From positions 10,540,001 through 10,604,000 of the forward strand of contig OZ234494.1 in assembly GCA_965153455.1 (NCBI GenBank): 64,000 bases of DNA, in the 5' to 3' direction. Both the position numbers and the translations under genes were made by a program. The notes under the pieces are model-generated. The model was not told the origin of the DNA, did no database searches, and worked only from the letters and a program-made list of their open reading frames with translations. Shown here in pieces: positions 1 through 10,399 of this stretch (positions are counted from its first letter, which is position 1; every line of letters begins with the position of its first letter). The DNA is from Sphagnum compactum (Eukaryota > Bryophyta > Sphagnopsida > Sphagnales).

Positions 1-734
1 GGCACACAAGGGTATAAGTAGTCAGAGACGGGTATCAATACTGGTATCAAATACCAAACCAGTTGGGTATGACCTAAGTCTGGTACAAGTAAGTGGGAAC
101 TACGAAATTCTTACAAAAACCAAATAAGTAAATGGGGACCCAAACTCGTTTTATCCTGTCTTTCCTTTTTCCTGAGCGCCTCCAGTGCGGCTACATATAT
201 TTTCGCTGCTCCTACCTGTAAAACAACTACTGTAGTTACTGTCGAACCTTGTGCATTAAATGCTGAGTTTTCAGTGTTTCATATACTGAGATTTAATAAA
301 ATTTCCTTACTTTGCAGATGCCACTTGCCTAGATGTCTTTTTACCTTAGATAGTACAGCCTTGCTACCACAAACCCTCGACTTGTAGGTGTATATGATGA
401 GGGCCCAGAAACAGGCCATTCTGGATAAATGCAGGCCTGGCATCATGTGATTAGAGTCAAGTGCATGATAAGAATTCGTAGAACAGCCCCCTTTGAGATC
501 GATCTGGTAGAATTTTAAACGGCTGTGATATGATCCATTTGAGTCATGAGAGGAGCCATCTGCTGGTTCCACTTTTGGTATAGTCAGTTTCACACGTAAT
601 GTGAAGTGACATTGAAGAACATGCTCGAGATGTGATTCACAAAAAAGTGGGGGAAACACCCAGTTACGTTCTGGAAAATGCCCCTTTAGTAGAACTGGTT
701 ACCACCGAATGGAACAATGACCTGGTGGAACATA

Positions 735-975
735 CCAGACTGGCCACATTCCTCGGTGGAATATGGGTCCTACGACGACGTCGGTTCCATAGTAAATTCA
801 AAACCCACTTGCTTGCTTGAGATTCTTTATCTCATGTATTCCAGGCATGCCCACCTAACTAACGGAACAACAACAGCTTACCTCTACCAGTCTTGCCACA
901 TTCCGAGGTGGGATGCGTCTTACTAGGTCCCGTTCCATAGCACATTCCAAGCCCACTTGCTTGCACATATTCGAG
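735..975 (+). repeat. diverged two-copy tandem duplication
   Basis: The first copy runs from about 735 to 828 and the second from about 886 to 972. Both contain GCCACATTCC, then GGTGG, GGTTCCATAG or CGTTCCATAG, and CCCACTTGCTTGC in the same order. The copies are about 150 bases apart and differ by substitutions and small gaps, so the duplication is not recent. No coding role is visible. Confidence 0.65.
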
Positions 976-1182
976 ACCCTGTGGCCATGGCTTCTAGGGC
1001 AAGTCCGCACCTACACTTCTTACCCGGGTTAAAAAGCCCCCAATATTTTGGGTTGTTTATGAAAAAAAAGTATAAATATTTTTTGTCCCAAGTGAAAATC
1101 AGAGTCTCTTTGAGTCCAAATTTAACTTTTATTGGGTTAAATATAGCCACTAATAAAAATTATATATATATATATAGTTGAC

Positions 1183-1266
1183 CCACTAAGAGGCCTCACT
1201 CAAGTGTCAGGATGAACCAGCACCCACATTTGGACCTTCACTTGTTTGAGTGAGGCCTCTTAGTGG
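1183..1266. repeat. perfect 21-bp inverted repeat (hairpin)
   Basis: Positions 1183-1203 and 1246-1266 are exact reverse complements (core CACTAAGAGGCCTCACTCAA) around a 42-base loop. A run of TA dinucleotides lies just to the left. It could be a small foldback or MITE remnant, or a hairpin-forming transcript. Nothing here decides between these. Confidence 0.8.
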
Positions 1267-1639
1267 CCATTTTGCTTTTTTTTTTAAATAATAAATCTCA
1301 GGCAACATGGTCAAGGGAACTTTTTGGAAAATTTTGCAAAAAAATTGCCACATTTCAAGGAAGAAAGTTATGAAATTGGTCAAGATTTTTGGAGGATTTG
1401 GGCAATTTTTTTCTAACTTTTGAAATCGCCATATCTAGCTAATAGTTTTAGTGGTTCACCAACATGTAATAAGATTCCTAGATTTGTTACTTCTCAAATT
1501 TGTCTTGGCTAAATCAGATTTGGCTAAATCCTGTGATGGCTGATTATCACTTTTGAAGAAAAATGAGAAAATTGATGAAAAAAACTGCTTCCTATCACTG
1601 GAAAATGACCTATTAATTACCCTAACAAGTTGGGTAAAA

Positions 1640-3262
1640 GTCCCTCAAATAGGTAAAAACAAAGATGAAAAAATCCTCAACGATAAAATCTCCCCAACGT
1701 ATTCGTACCGACGAGAAGGAAAACGTAGCTGTAGCGTATGAAAATGGTATGTACAATTCCGCGTACATACTCCGTAGATTCTCTTCGCAGACTTTCCTGC
1801 CCGGGCGCCCGGATTCGTCGTCGTCGTCGTCGCACCGCCGCTCCTCCTCCTCGTCCCCACTTCGGCGCTCCTCCTCCTCTCGCAGTCGTCGCCAGGCACT
1901 CCCCCCCTCGTCACCCAGTCATCGCCTGGTGTAGGCCGTTAGCAGCCGCGTTGAATTTCGGGGGCGGTACAGCAGCAGCAGCAGCACAAGAAGAAAAAAG
2001 AAGGAAAGAGAAAAGAGAAAAAAGAAAAAAAAAACACAAGAAGAGAAGAAGAAGGACCGCCGTCGGTTGTACCTGTATCGCAAATGCGCTGCACTTCTCA
2101 GCATCATCATCCCTTGTACGTGCGCCCGCACATTGGCTCTACCGATACAGCTGGGGCAAGCTAGAACAACACTTGCAGCAGCTACATCGCGGCCTCCTCC
2201 TATCCTCTCGATCAATTGCATTTGATTCGATATCGCAACTCTGCATTGGGTGGTCTTTTGCTTTGGTTTTGGTACTGGTTTTTTTTTTTTTTTTTGGGTT
2301 TGTTTTTTGTTTTTTGGCCCCTGAGGTTTTCAGATTTGGATTTTGTAGCTCATGGGAATCATGATCATGTAGCTGCCGGACGTACTACTGCGATCCTCAC
2401 AATAATAGTTATGTAGTGTGCTTCAGTTTCGGGGTTTTGTGTCATCTTCCTGTTGTTTGTATTGGTGATGGGTTTGCAACGTCTCATCGAGGAGGAGGAG
2501 GACGACGACGACTACACCACTTCTTAGAAGCTCTTGGGAAGAAGAAGAAGGAAGGAAGAAGAAGAAGAAGAAGAAAGTGAAGCCCTAGTTGTAACCCTTC
2601 CCGCGTGTTCCTTCTTTTTTCCTTCACCAGGAACAGTACTTGTGAGCGGAACAAGCCCTGTTTTAGAAAAGCTCTCAGGGTGTTGTCTATCAAGCAAGCT
2701 CGGCGCGGGATACCATTTCAAGGAAAAAACCCCAACTGCCCATGATGTCAAACTAGAAGAAGTTCTGGTCTGGTTTTCGCCTCTGCTTCTTCTTCTTCTT
2801 CTTCTTCCCGTTCTTGAGTGACGGGGGTGGTGGTTGTAGAAAGCTGCTGCTGCTGTGCCAAGGAGGATTTCTACTCCCAAGTTCTCTCTCCAGCTGCTTT
2901 TTTTTTTCAAACCCCCCTTGTACCCACTGTTGTTGCATCAAAAGATCTTCTCACAAGAATGGGAGCATGCAGTGGATGTTTCAACTTGGACCCAAGAGCA
3001 ACTTTCGTTTTCTCTTCAACTTTTGTCTTGGATCCATGGCAATTCTAGCTGAGGTGACCTGGGTAGAAGCTGTGTTGCAGAGGACGAGGAGGAGGCCATT
3101 GTCGAAGAAGAAGAAACCCATTCCATTTTCATGTCGAAGAAGCTGAAATTTGATGATGCCGCCGCGGTTGACGATCAAGCCGGCAGTACTTTGGGGTGCA
3201 GCTGGTGGTGGTTCCAGCATCACTCAGAACTCTCATGCCCACAGATCATCTCCGAGAGGAAG
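1640..3262 (+). promoter_or_regulatory. probable promoter and 5' leader of the GT4 gene
   Basis: This GC-richer block carries purine or pyrimidine tracts (about 1985-2060, 2527-2577, 2780-2812), GTC-type trinucleotide runs near 1818-1835 and a T run at 2280-2295. Long open frames here, including one of 208 codons at 1738-2364, consist of Arg/Lys/Ser/Ala runs from low-complexity DNA and look non-coding. An in-frame ATG at 3131 would add 44 residues to the GT4 protein. The ATG at 3263 begins MRVLLRSLRRG, which fits the basic N-terminus of this family better, so I treat 3131-3262 as leader. The transcription start is not identifiable. Confidence 0.45.
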
Positions 3263-6200
3263 ATGAGAGTACTTCTGCGCTCTCTCAGGAGAGGGACCAC
3301 CAGCTCCTCGTCAGCAGCTCCCACCAGCTCCCATCAAGTAGAAGCTGAAGGTGGCGCTGTTGCTTCGCCACCCGTGTTTCGCAACTCTAGTCCCTCTGTA
3401 AGACGGACGGGTAGCTCTCTTAGACTCTTGGCTAGTAAAGAAGGTCGATCAGGAGTCACCTTGTTAGGCAGCAAGTGGAAATCATACTACTTCTCAGCCC
3501 GGCGATGGTTGCCATGGCTGGTTCTGATTTGTTTGTGGAGCTATATCGGGTTTCACATGCAGACAAGATGGGTTGGGTGGGAGCTGGAGCCAGAGGAGAT
3601 GGTGAAACTAGAGACAATCAATGATCAAAGTTCCAGAACCTCATTGACAATTACTGCTTCTTCTTCTTCTTCTTCACTCGATTCAAACAACTCTGAAGCT
3701 GTTGCAAATGAGGATTTGTCTGGTGTAGTAGTAGGAGCTGGCCATGAGGAGAAATTGAGCTTCAAGACATGGCTGTTCAACTGGATATCATGGCGGCGGC
3801 GGTGGCAGCAACTGCTCAACCAACAAATTTTAGCCAAGGTGGTAGTGGAACAACAAGATGATCGAAGGGCAAAAGCTGTTGGTGAAAAGGAAACCTTACC
3901 ATGGAGGTGGAGGGCAGGGGAAAAAGGTGAAGGAGGAGTGGTTGCCAATGGTGATTTGCCAAGAGAACATCCTTTTCAACAGCAAAATGGTGATCATGCC
4001 CATGAAGTGATCAAGCTAATATCTTCAGATGAGAGTCTGGAAAGCAGCTCTGGAGAGGATGATGTGAGGAACGAGACAGAATGGTTTGTTGGAGATGGCA
4101 CTGGCATTGATTTGCAGCCAAAGAAGGCAGCTGCTGTTGCAGGTGAAGATGGAGGTACATTGGGTAACATGCAGGGAGAAGTTCTGCTTCAAAAGCATAA
4201 CAGCTCTCGGGGTGGGAGATTAGTGGGCCCATTTGATGGCATTATTGAGAGGCAAGTTCCAGGGTTGCTGCTGAGGCAGATGCTGCCACGGCAAAGGAGC
4301 TGGATGTGCAAACGAGAGGGACTTTTTCCAGAATTTGTGAAAGGGAAGAACATTGTTGTTGTGTTTCATGAGCTTTCGATGACAGGAGCTCCTCTGGCAA
4401 TGTTGGAATTAGCGAGTGAGATGGTTAGATGTGGAGGGAAGGTGTCGGCTGTTGTACTGAATAAGAAAGGTGGCCTTTACAAAGAGCTCCTCAGCAGGGG
4501 TGTTTTTGTGCTGCGAGACAAGTTTTCTTTCAGCTGGAAGGCAGCAGCCAAGGCTGATTTGGTGATAGCTGGATCAGCTGCTTGCAACACATGGATTGGT
4601 ACAATGAGATTCCAGTGTTATTATTCCACTTTTCTAAAAAATTTGTATCTGCTGTTTCTGGGACTGAGTTGGTGCACAACCTTTTTCTCATGCAATTTTC
4701 TGATCATAACGGTTTTCATATGGCCTTTTCTGCCTCTTTTTTAGTCTTTTTAGTCCCCTTGTGAGGCACGATGGATATTTCTTCTGGGTCTTCTACTTGA
4801 CCTAACCAGTGTTCAAAATCAACATGCCCATTGTAAAATTCCACATGCCCACTGTGTAAATCCACATGCCCAGTGTGCAGATCATGAAAACCATTATGTT
4901 ATGGAATGTGTTGGGTACAGGCCGTTGTGCCTGTTTCACCTCACCTGGCACATTCCATAATACAATATCTTAGAGCCCAATAGTGTCTAATAGTGTCCAG
5001 ATTGATGGCAAAAAGAGAGTACAAATGAAACTGTCAGGTGGCAGAATGCACAGTTGCAGATTTGGCCAGCTGACTGGTGACCTGGTCGTTGGGTCAATAT
5101 GCAGGGCAGTACTTACATTTCAATAAGAAAGGCTCAGAACGACTCATATGGTGGGTGATGGAGAATAGGCGTGAGTATTTTGACAGAGCAAAACTATTGC
5201 TGGGGAAGGCACGTGCACTGGTGTTTCTATCTGAGACTCAGGAGCAGCTGTGGCGGAACTGGGCATCTCAGGAAGCTTTGTCCCTGCCTTCTATAGTGGC
5301 TATTGTTGGCCTCTCTGTCAGTGATGACCTTGCAGCTGTTGCAGGCCTGGCTCATTCAACTGGGCTATCTCATGATGGTAAGCGACCATGCCGTCCAAAA
5401 CTACTTGCCCAAAATGAAACTGGGATTTGTCTGTTACCCAGTCTTCAATTTCTCATGAGGTGGCTACCACACTTCTTTTGATTGCCTCTCCATTTTTAGT
5501 AGTCATGGTGGATTTAGCACATGAGGCTTTGTTTGGGCAATCTTTCCATTCCTGAAAGAAAAGAGAAGCGCCAACTATAAATAGCTAGCACCCATGTTTG
5601 GCTTTTGTTTTTCATTCCGAAGCTCTTGCCAAATTTGTAACTGGGTGTCAGTTTGTCCATCACTTTTGGCCAATAGGGAACAAGGAGGACAAGAAAAGTT
5701 TGAAGGCTGAGAGGAGCAGACTTGACCTCCGAAACAAAGTTCGGAGAGAGATGGGATTAGACTCGACAGATTTCCTTGTTGTTGCTTTGAGCAGCATTAA
5801 CCCAGGAAAGGGGCAGCTTATGCTGATACAAGCAGCATTGATGGTGGAGGAGGGCATTGAGGATGAAGGCCTTGAAGGGTTGAGGCATGTGGATCCAATC
5901 AGTCTGGATGAATCTGGATCCACTGGCAGCAGTGGGAATGCTCTCCGTAAGCTCTTTGGCCTTCGAATGAGTGTGAATCACTTGCTTGGTCGATTGCGTC
6001 TTGAGAAAGAGATGGAGAAAGCGAGGAAAGAGAAGGAAGGAGGAGACAGCTCTTATACAAAGGCTGAGATTCCTGGTAAGTGCTGTAAATACACAAGGTC
6101 AAAAGTATTGTATAAAATGCAAATTCAGTTCAGACAACCTGTAGTCCTTATTGTCCAAGTCTTTCACTTTGAAGAAGACTTAGAAACTTAAATGGATCAT

Positions 6201-7779
6201 GCAACGGTTGGCATAGGTCTCATGGAAAGGAGAGTTCTGCTAAGGGAACAACCAGAGGGACAAGCTAGCAATCGCAGTTTGAAGATACTGTTGGGCTCAG
6301 TGGGATCAAAGAGCAATAAGCCTGCATATTTGGAGAGAATATATGGGTTATTAGACCGTCACCCACGACTGGCAAACATGGTGTTATGGACCCCAGCAAC
6401 AGTTCATGTCTCTCCTCTCTATGTGGCTGCAGATGCCTATGTGATGAATGCTCAGGTATGGTTTTTTGGAAGTATTGACACTGACATTGTTATTACCAGT
6501 GTTGAGAGGTTCTCTCTTTTCGGAACCTGGATCTGGTGGGTAGGGTAGGGTATTTATATACCCTTGAGCGGAGGTTGATCAAAAGTCAAAGGATTGGTTC
6601 TGACCCTTGTCATCAGTTCTTTAAAATCATAGAACCCGATTTTGACATTTTGGCCCTTTACTGGGGTTCTACAAAATCAAAGAACTGGTTCAAGAACCTA
6701 TCCTAAACTGCCATTTTTATGCCGGTTCTTTCATGAAAACTGCCAATTCCTGGAGCCAGAGGTTCTTTTGATTCTGGAAATATTTAAAAACCAGAACTGG
6801 AGGTTCGGTGATTCTGAAAATTTTCCAAAACCAGAACTGGAGATTTCTTGATATCTGAAATTTTAGAAACCCAGAATTAGAGTTTATTACCAAAGTCAAA
6901 GAACTGCAGAACACTGGTTGTCACAGTCCATCCCCTTCAGCGAATTCTAATCCTTCAGACTTCTCAATTGATCCAGTTCTATCTTAAGAGTGGCGATGAA
7001 GGAAACCAATAAGATGTGTTCCAAAGTTTGAGAGTTTTAGTTCAATACATGGATTCTAACTGAGAAGTGAACCATGAATACTGAATGCTGAGCTAAACTG
7101 TAGGGGATTGCGATGTGCTAACCAGAATCTGTTAACCCTAAACAAAGTGTGAACAGTTTGTTATGAAGATTTTTCTCCCACCCAGGAAATGACATAATTT
7201 GTTCTGGCTTGCAGGGCATAGGAGAGACATTTGGGAGGGTGACTATTGAAGCTATGGCCTTTGGTCTACCGGTATTCCCCCATCTCCTTGTACTTTCCCC
7301 TCCTTTGGCACAAATTGTCTACCAAGCCAGAACACTGGAATATATAAACTCTTCTCTCATTATGAGTTTTGCAGTGACTTTATTAGATTTGCAAGTGAAC
7401 TAATCATGCATGGAAATATGAACTTATGAGCACGCACTTGTGTGCTCCTTGGAAACATAGTAGCAACATTCCAACAGTGGCATCTCAGAGGGCAAAAAAG
7501 TCATGCAAATGTTTTGACAATTTGCAGGTACTAGGAACGGATGCAGGAGGGACGAAAGAGATATTGGAATCAAATGTGACGGGTGTCTTCCATCCTGTAG
7601 GAAAAGTGGGCATCCCAGTGTTAGCTCGCCACCTCCGGTGGTTACTAGATCACCCAGATTTGGGGATTCAAATGGGTGAGAAGGGAAGGGAGAGAGTAAG
7701 CAAAATGTTTAGAGAAGGGCCCATGTATGACAAACTTGCCAGGATTTTCATTGATTGTGTGCGGGAGCAGGGAGGCTGA
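3263..7779 (+). CDS. GT4-family glycosyltransferase, Golgi type II membrane protein
   Basis: The exons are 3263-4598, 5105-5377, 5623-6075, about 6217-6455, 7215-7271 and 7528-7779, giving 869 residues with consistent phases. A basic, Ser-rich N-terminus is followed by one membrane helix (residues about 82-100, WLPWLVLICLWSYIGF) and a long acidic, variable stem. The catalytic part starts near residue 366 with VVFHELSMTGAP, then WWVMENRREYFDRAK, SSINPGKGQ and SVGSKSNK. The C-terminal donor site has GETFGRVTIEAMAFG, with the GT4 E-x7-E pair at about 771 and 779, then GTDAGGTKEIL. This order matches the long plant 'UDP-glycosyltransferase superfamily' proteins such as Arabidopsis At3g15940 and At1g52420, whose acceptors I do not know. 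The least certain border is the exon 4 acceptor: 6217 fits the phase, but its upstream tract is not pyrimidine-rich. The start could also be 3131 (913 residues). Confidence 0.88.
4822..4960 (+). repeat. intron 1: three short tandem repeats and a nested hairpin
   Basis: ACATGCCCA-type units begin at about 4822, 4843 and 4865, a period of 21-22 bases. Just after them, 4899-4910 (TTATGGAATGTG) is the exact reverse complement of 4949-4960. Inside it, ACAGGC and GCCTGT form a second, inner stem. The inverted part looks like a tiny foldback element inside the intron. Confidence 0.65.
6650..6900 (+). repeat. dispersed repeat with about 40-bp internal units, in GT4 intron 4
   Basis: Units beginning CCAGA followed by AAC or GG, with GAGGTTC, TGAT and CTGAAA, start near 6757, 6791, 6831 and 6871. 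Related units occur at 24252-24340 and about 62760-62900. The intron that holds them (6456-7214) is the longest of this gene, so the insertion probably enlarged it. Confidence 0.6.
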
Positions 7780-8751
7780 TGCACTCTCTTTTCCATATAT
7801 CATGTTGTATTCTTCTGTCTGAAAAGTTTTATCGTATTGTCAAACAGGGTCATTGCCAGGTTTGAGCACTGTGTTTTGAATTGAGTTTCATTCCTTGTGA
7901 GATTTTACATACATGGTTTTTGTGGGTTTTTGGAGTAGAGGAACTTTGTTTGAACAGAGTTCTGTGAAGATTTGATTTGTCTTTTCAAATTGATGCACCA
8001 AATTTCCACTCTGCACGGGCATGTTGCAGGATGAAAACAAGAAAGTAGGGAGTAAAGATTCCAAGACCTACTAACATTGGCCAAGGCCTAGTAGGTCTTG
8101 GCCAATGTTATCACTGCTTGTTGAAATGTTTTTAATTTGCATTTGGGTTGAAAGAGAAACCCGCTCATTGATTCATCTTCTTGACAGCCAACTTTCTTGC
8201 CTAAATATCTCATATATCAATGAAATCTTCAACTTGAATTCTGCCACGCCTAGCAACACTACAATAATAGCCTGATTGTCTGAAATTTTACTATGTAATT
8301 GTCCCAGGACTAGAATTCTGCCACACCTAGCAACACTACAATAACATAACTGGAAGCAATTAGCAAAAATTGGAACAAATTCATTGATTTCACATGCTGT
8401 TTTACAAGTGGAATGTTTCTTTTCCGGGAGAAGTGCATCGAAGCATTGTTCAACCAAGTCCATTATAGTGTGTAATCATCGGAGGGCTGAAGATACTGCG
8501 GTAGGTACCTAGCAGCGCTACGATAATGTAACTGGTAGAAGCAAATTCTGGACGGAAAAATAAGCTACGAAACCATCGCGAAACAAGACGGAAGCAAATT
8601 CTCGACGGCAAAATGTGCTACGCAACTATGGAGAAACAAAACGCAACATCAACTCTCGAGAAATGGTCGCAGACGAAAATTCAGAGTTAGAAATCCACGT
8701 CTCGCTGCCTGTGTTGGCGAGGATTCTGAAAAATTCGAGTTGAGCGTAATT
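7780..8751. other. 3' flanks between the convergent GT4 and small-HSP genes
   Basis: No gene is seen here. The stretch should hold the 3' UTRs of both neighbours. It contains an overlapping inverted repeat (8061-8110), a direct repeat sharing GCCTAGCAACACTACAATAA or a close variant (8237-8269 and 8314-8346), and a second diverged direct repeat of GAAGCAAATTCT-GACGG type (about 8538-8580 and 8591-8633). Confidence 0.55.
8061..8110. repeat. overlapping, permuted inverted repeats
   Basis: CCAAGACCTACTA at 8061-8073 is the reverse complement of 8089-8101. Separately, TAACATTGGCCAA at 8072-8084 is the reverse complement of 8098-8110. The second half is therefore a circularly permuted inverse of the first, and the DNA or RNA can fold in two mutually exclusive ways. 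It lies about 280 bases after the GT4 stop codon. Confidence 0.75.
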
Positions 8752-9529
8752 TCATTCTTGCTTCTCATCTTTTGTGGCTATGGTGGTAAATTCAGCTTGC
8801 GCAGTGACGGTGGGATTAGTTGGAATTGAGCTTCCATTAGCTGCTGCAACAGATTTCTGTCCAGCAGCTGGACCGCCGATTTCGATACTTTGAGTCCGTG
8901 GCCGTTTTGGGTGCTCTTTCTCGATTTTGGGTACTGTCACAGTGAGCACTCCATTGTCGACTTTGGCTTTGATTTGTTCTAGATTTGCATCCTCAGGTAG
9001 CTTGAAGGAACGCATGAAATTGGATCTGGTACGCTCTACACAGTGCCAAGTATCGCTTTCTTTCACTTCCTCCTTGTTGCGCTCGCCACTGATCCGCAGA
9101 GTACGACTGTCGTGTATCTCAACCTTGATCTCCTCTTTGTTCAAACCTGTGAGTTATACATGGGCATATATATGGAATCAGCAAGTAATCTATGTGAAGT
9201 AAACATGAAGAACTCTTCATTACAGTGAGACGCATATCCAGCTGAGGACCTTGGATTTTGTGGCATACAAACATGAAAGGTCTCATGAGCGAAGAAGCTG
9301 TAAAACACATACCTGGCAGGTCAGCCTTGATAACATGTGCTTCCGGAGTCTCTACCCAGTCCACCAGTGTACCCTGGGAAACGGCCATGACGTCCCTAGT
9401 CGACCTTGGGAAACGCTCGAAAAATGACGGAATAGTGTCCAAGTCGAATGGCATTGGATCGAAGATGCAGTTATTCAACAGCCCTGTAGGACGTGTCACC
9501 TGCTGCAATTTCCATGGTGCAAGTGCCAT
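8752..9529 (-). CDS. small heat-shock protein, HSP20 / alpha-crystallin family
   Basis: Two exons (9529-9313 and 9146-8752), joined in phase 1 across a 166-base intron, give 203 residues. The family consists of ATP-independent chaperones that form oligomers and hold unfolding proteins. The alpha-crystallin domain runs from about residue 54 (VDWVETPEAHVIKADLPG) through ISGER, WHCVER and FMRSFKLP to NGVLTVTVPK near 146, the pattern of plant cytosolic class I/II proteins. The oligomerising I-x-I motif is IEI (160-162). About 40 further residues, rich in Ala, Thr and Ser, follow it and are unusual for a class I protein. No ER-retention, peroxisomal or evident organelle signal is seen, so a cytosolic or nuclear site is inferred. 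The intron is also notable because many class I genes have none. Heat induction is suggested by the upstream elements. Confidence 0.93.
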
Positions 9530-9805
9530 ATTGTTACTTGCGGAAAGAGTGTAGTACTCTTAGAAAGAAGTGGTCGCCAAATGATGTTACCCAATGTAGC
9601 CCGATCGAGCTCCTGAAGCAAGATACTGCAAACGAGAACTTCAACCGCAGGTAGGTCTTTGACGAGATATTCAAGCTTTCAACTGCAGACTGAAAGATCG
9701 AAAATTGCTCACTCTCGATTACAATAGGATGTGCTATGACGACACAGCGATAGAAGAGAACGGATAAAAACTCTTTGAATTACTACTGGGAGTTGGTTGC
9801 AACGA

Positions 9806-9813
9806 TATTTATA
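9806..9813 (-). promoter_or_regulatory. TATA box of the small-HSP gene
   Basis: Read on the minus strand, this is TATAAATA, about 280 bases upstream of the ATG at 9529. Transcription would then start near 9775 and the 5' leader would be about 250 bases. Confidence 0.6.
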
Positions 9814-9950
9814 CGGACTTGGAGAGCACAGACACGCGATCGGAGGAAGAAAAGACACAATCGAAGAAGGCTCCAGACGCACACACCAGAACTCGAAGGA
9901 TCGAGAAGCGCGCTGTCCTTTCCGCTGTGCGGAACTGTCATTCGGGTCTA

Positions 9951-10357
9951 GAACATTCTGGACCTTTCGAGCAAATTCTGGATTTCCAAGGTATTCTCTG
10001 CATATTTTTCTGCATGGCATCAGGCAGTTAATGGACAATAGTCTGGACACAAACTTGAGCACATTTCTGCATTCCCAGGATTTCTGCAAATTTCAATTAC
10101 ATTCTGGACATAATTGGTAGGTATACTTGGAATCAATGAGTGCATTCCAGAGGCATTATTGCAGGAAATTGTCAGTGTGGTAGGGTTCAGAACATTCTGA
10201 ATTCTACTGAGTACTTTCTAGAATCAACTATCTAGTAATCTGAATGGAGAACCAGTAAAATTAAGAAAAAGCTTATGACTTTTGGCAGATGATTCTGAGA
10301 ATTCACAGTGCAGGGCTAGAACATTCTGGACACAAGGAGTACATTCTGAAGTCGATT
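9951..10357 (-). promoter_or_regulatory. cluster of heat-shock elements upstream of the small-HSP gene
   Basis: GAAcaTTCtgGA, alternating GAA/TTC units with two-base spacing as bound by heat-shock factor, occurs at 9951-9962 and again identically at 10319-10330. A related GAACATTCTGAA lies at 10190-10201, and half-sites ATTCTGGA or ATTCTGAA at about 10101 and 10342-10349. The nearest full element is about 140 bases upstream of the TATA box. Binding is inferred from the known factor consensus. Confidence 0.65.
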
Positions 10358-10399
10358 AAGATGTAATGTGCCTACAATCTTCTGGAATCGGAATGAGTC

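Larger units (their letters stand above)
1..1639. other. intergenic spacer, no gene seen
   Basis: This stretch has no reading frame with a recognisable domain. It holds a diverged tandem duplication (about 735-975), a TA-rich run near 1161-1176 and a strong hairpin (1183-1266). A segment near 511-562 resembles 22771-22835 and is probably an old dispersed repeat. The rest is AT-rich unique-looking sequence. Confidence 0.6.

Noticed and set aside
1738-2364. Open frame of 208 codons before the GT4 gene
   Set aside because: Its sequence is runs of Arg, Lys, Ala and Phe from triplet and homopolymer DNA; no domain or sensible composition.
4599-4744. Continuation of GT4 exon 1 to a stop at 4744
   Set aside because: Splicing at 4598 to 5105 restores the conserved WIGQYLHF...WWVMENRREYF sequence in phase, so the continuation is intron.
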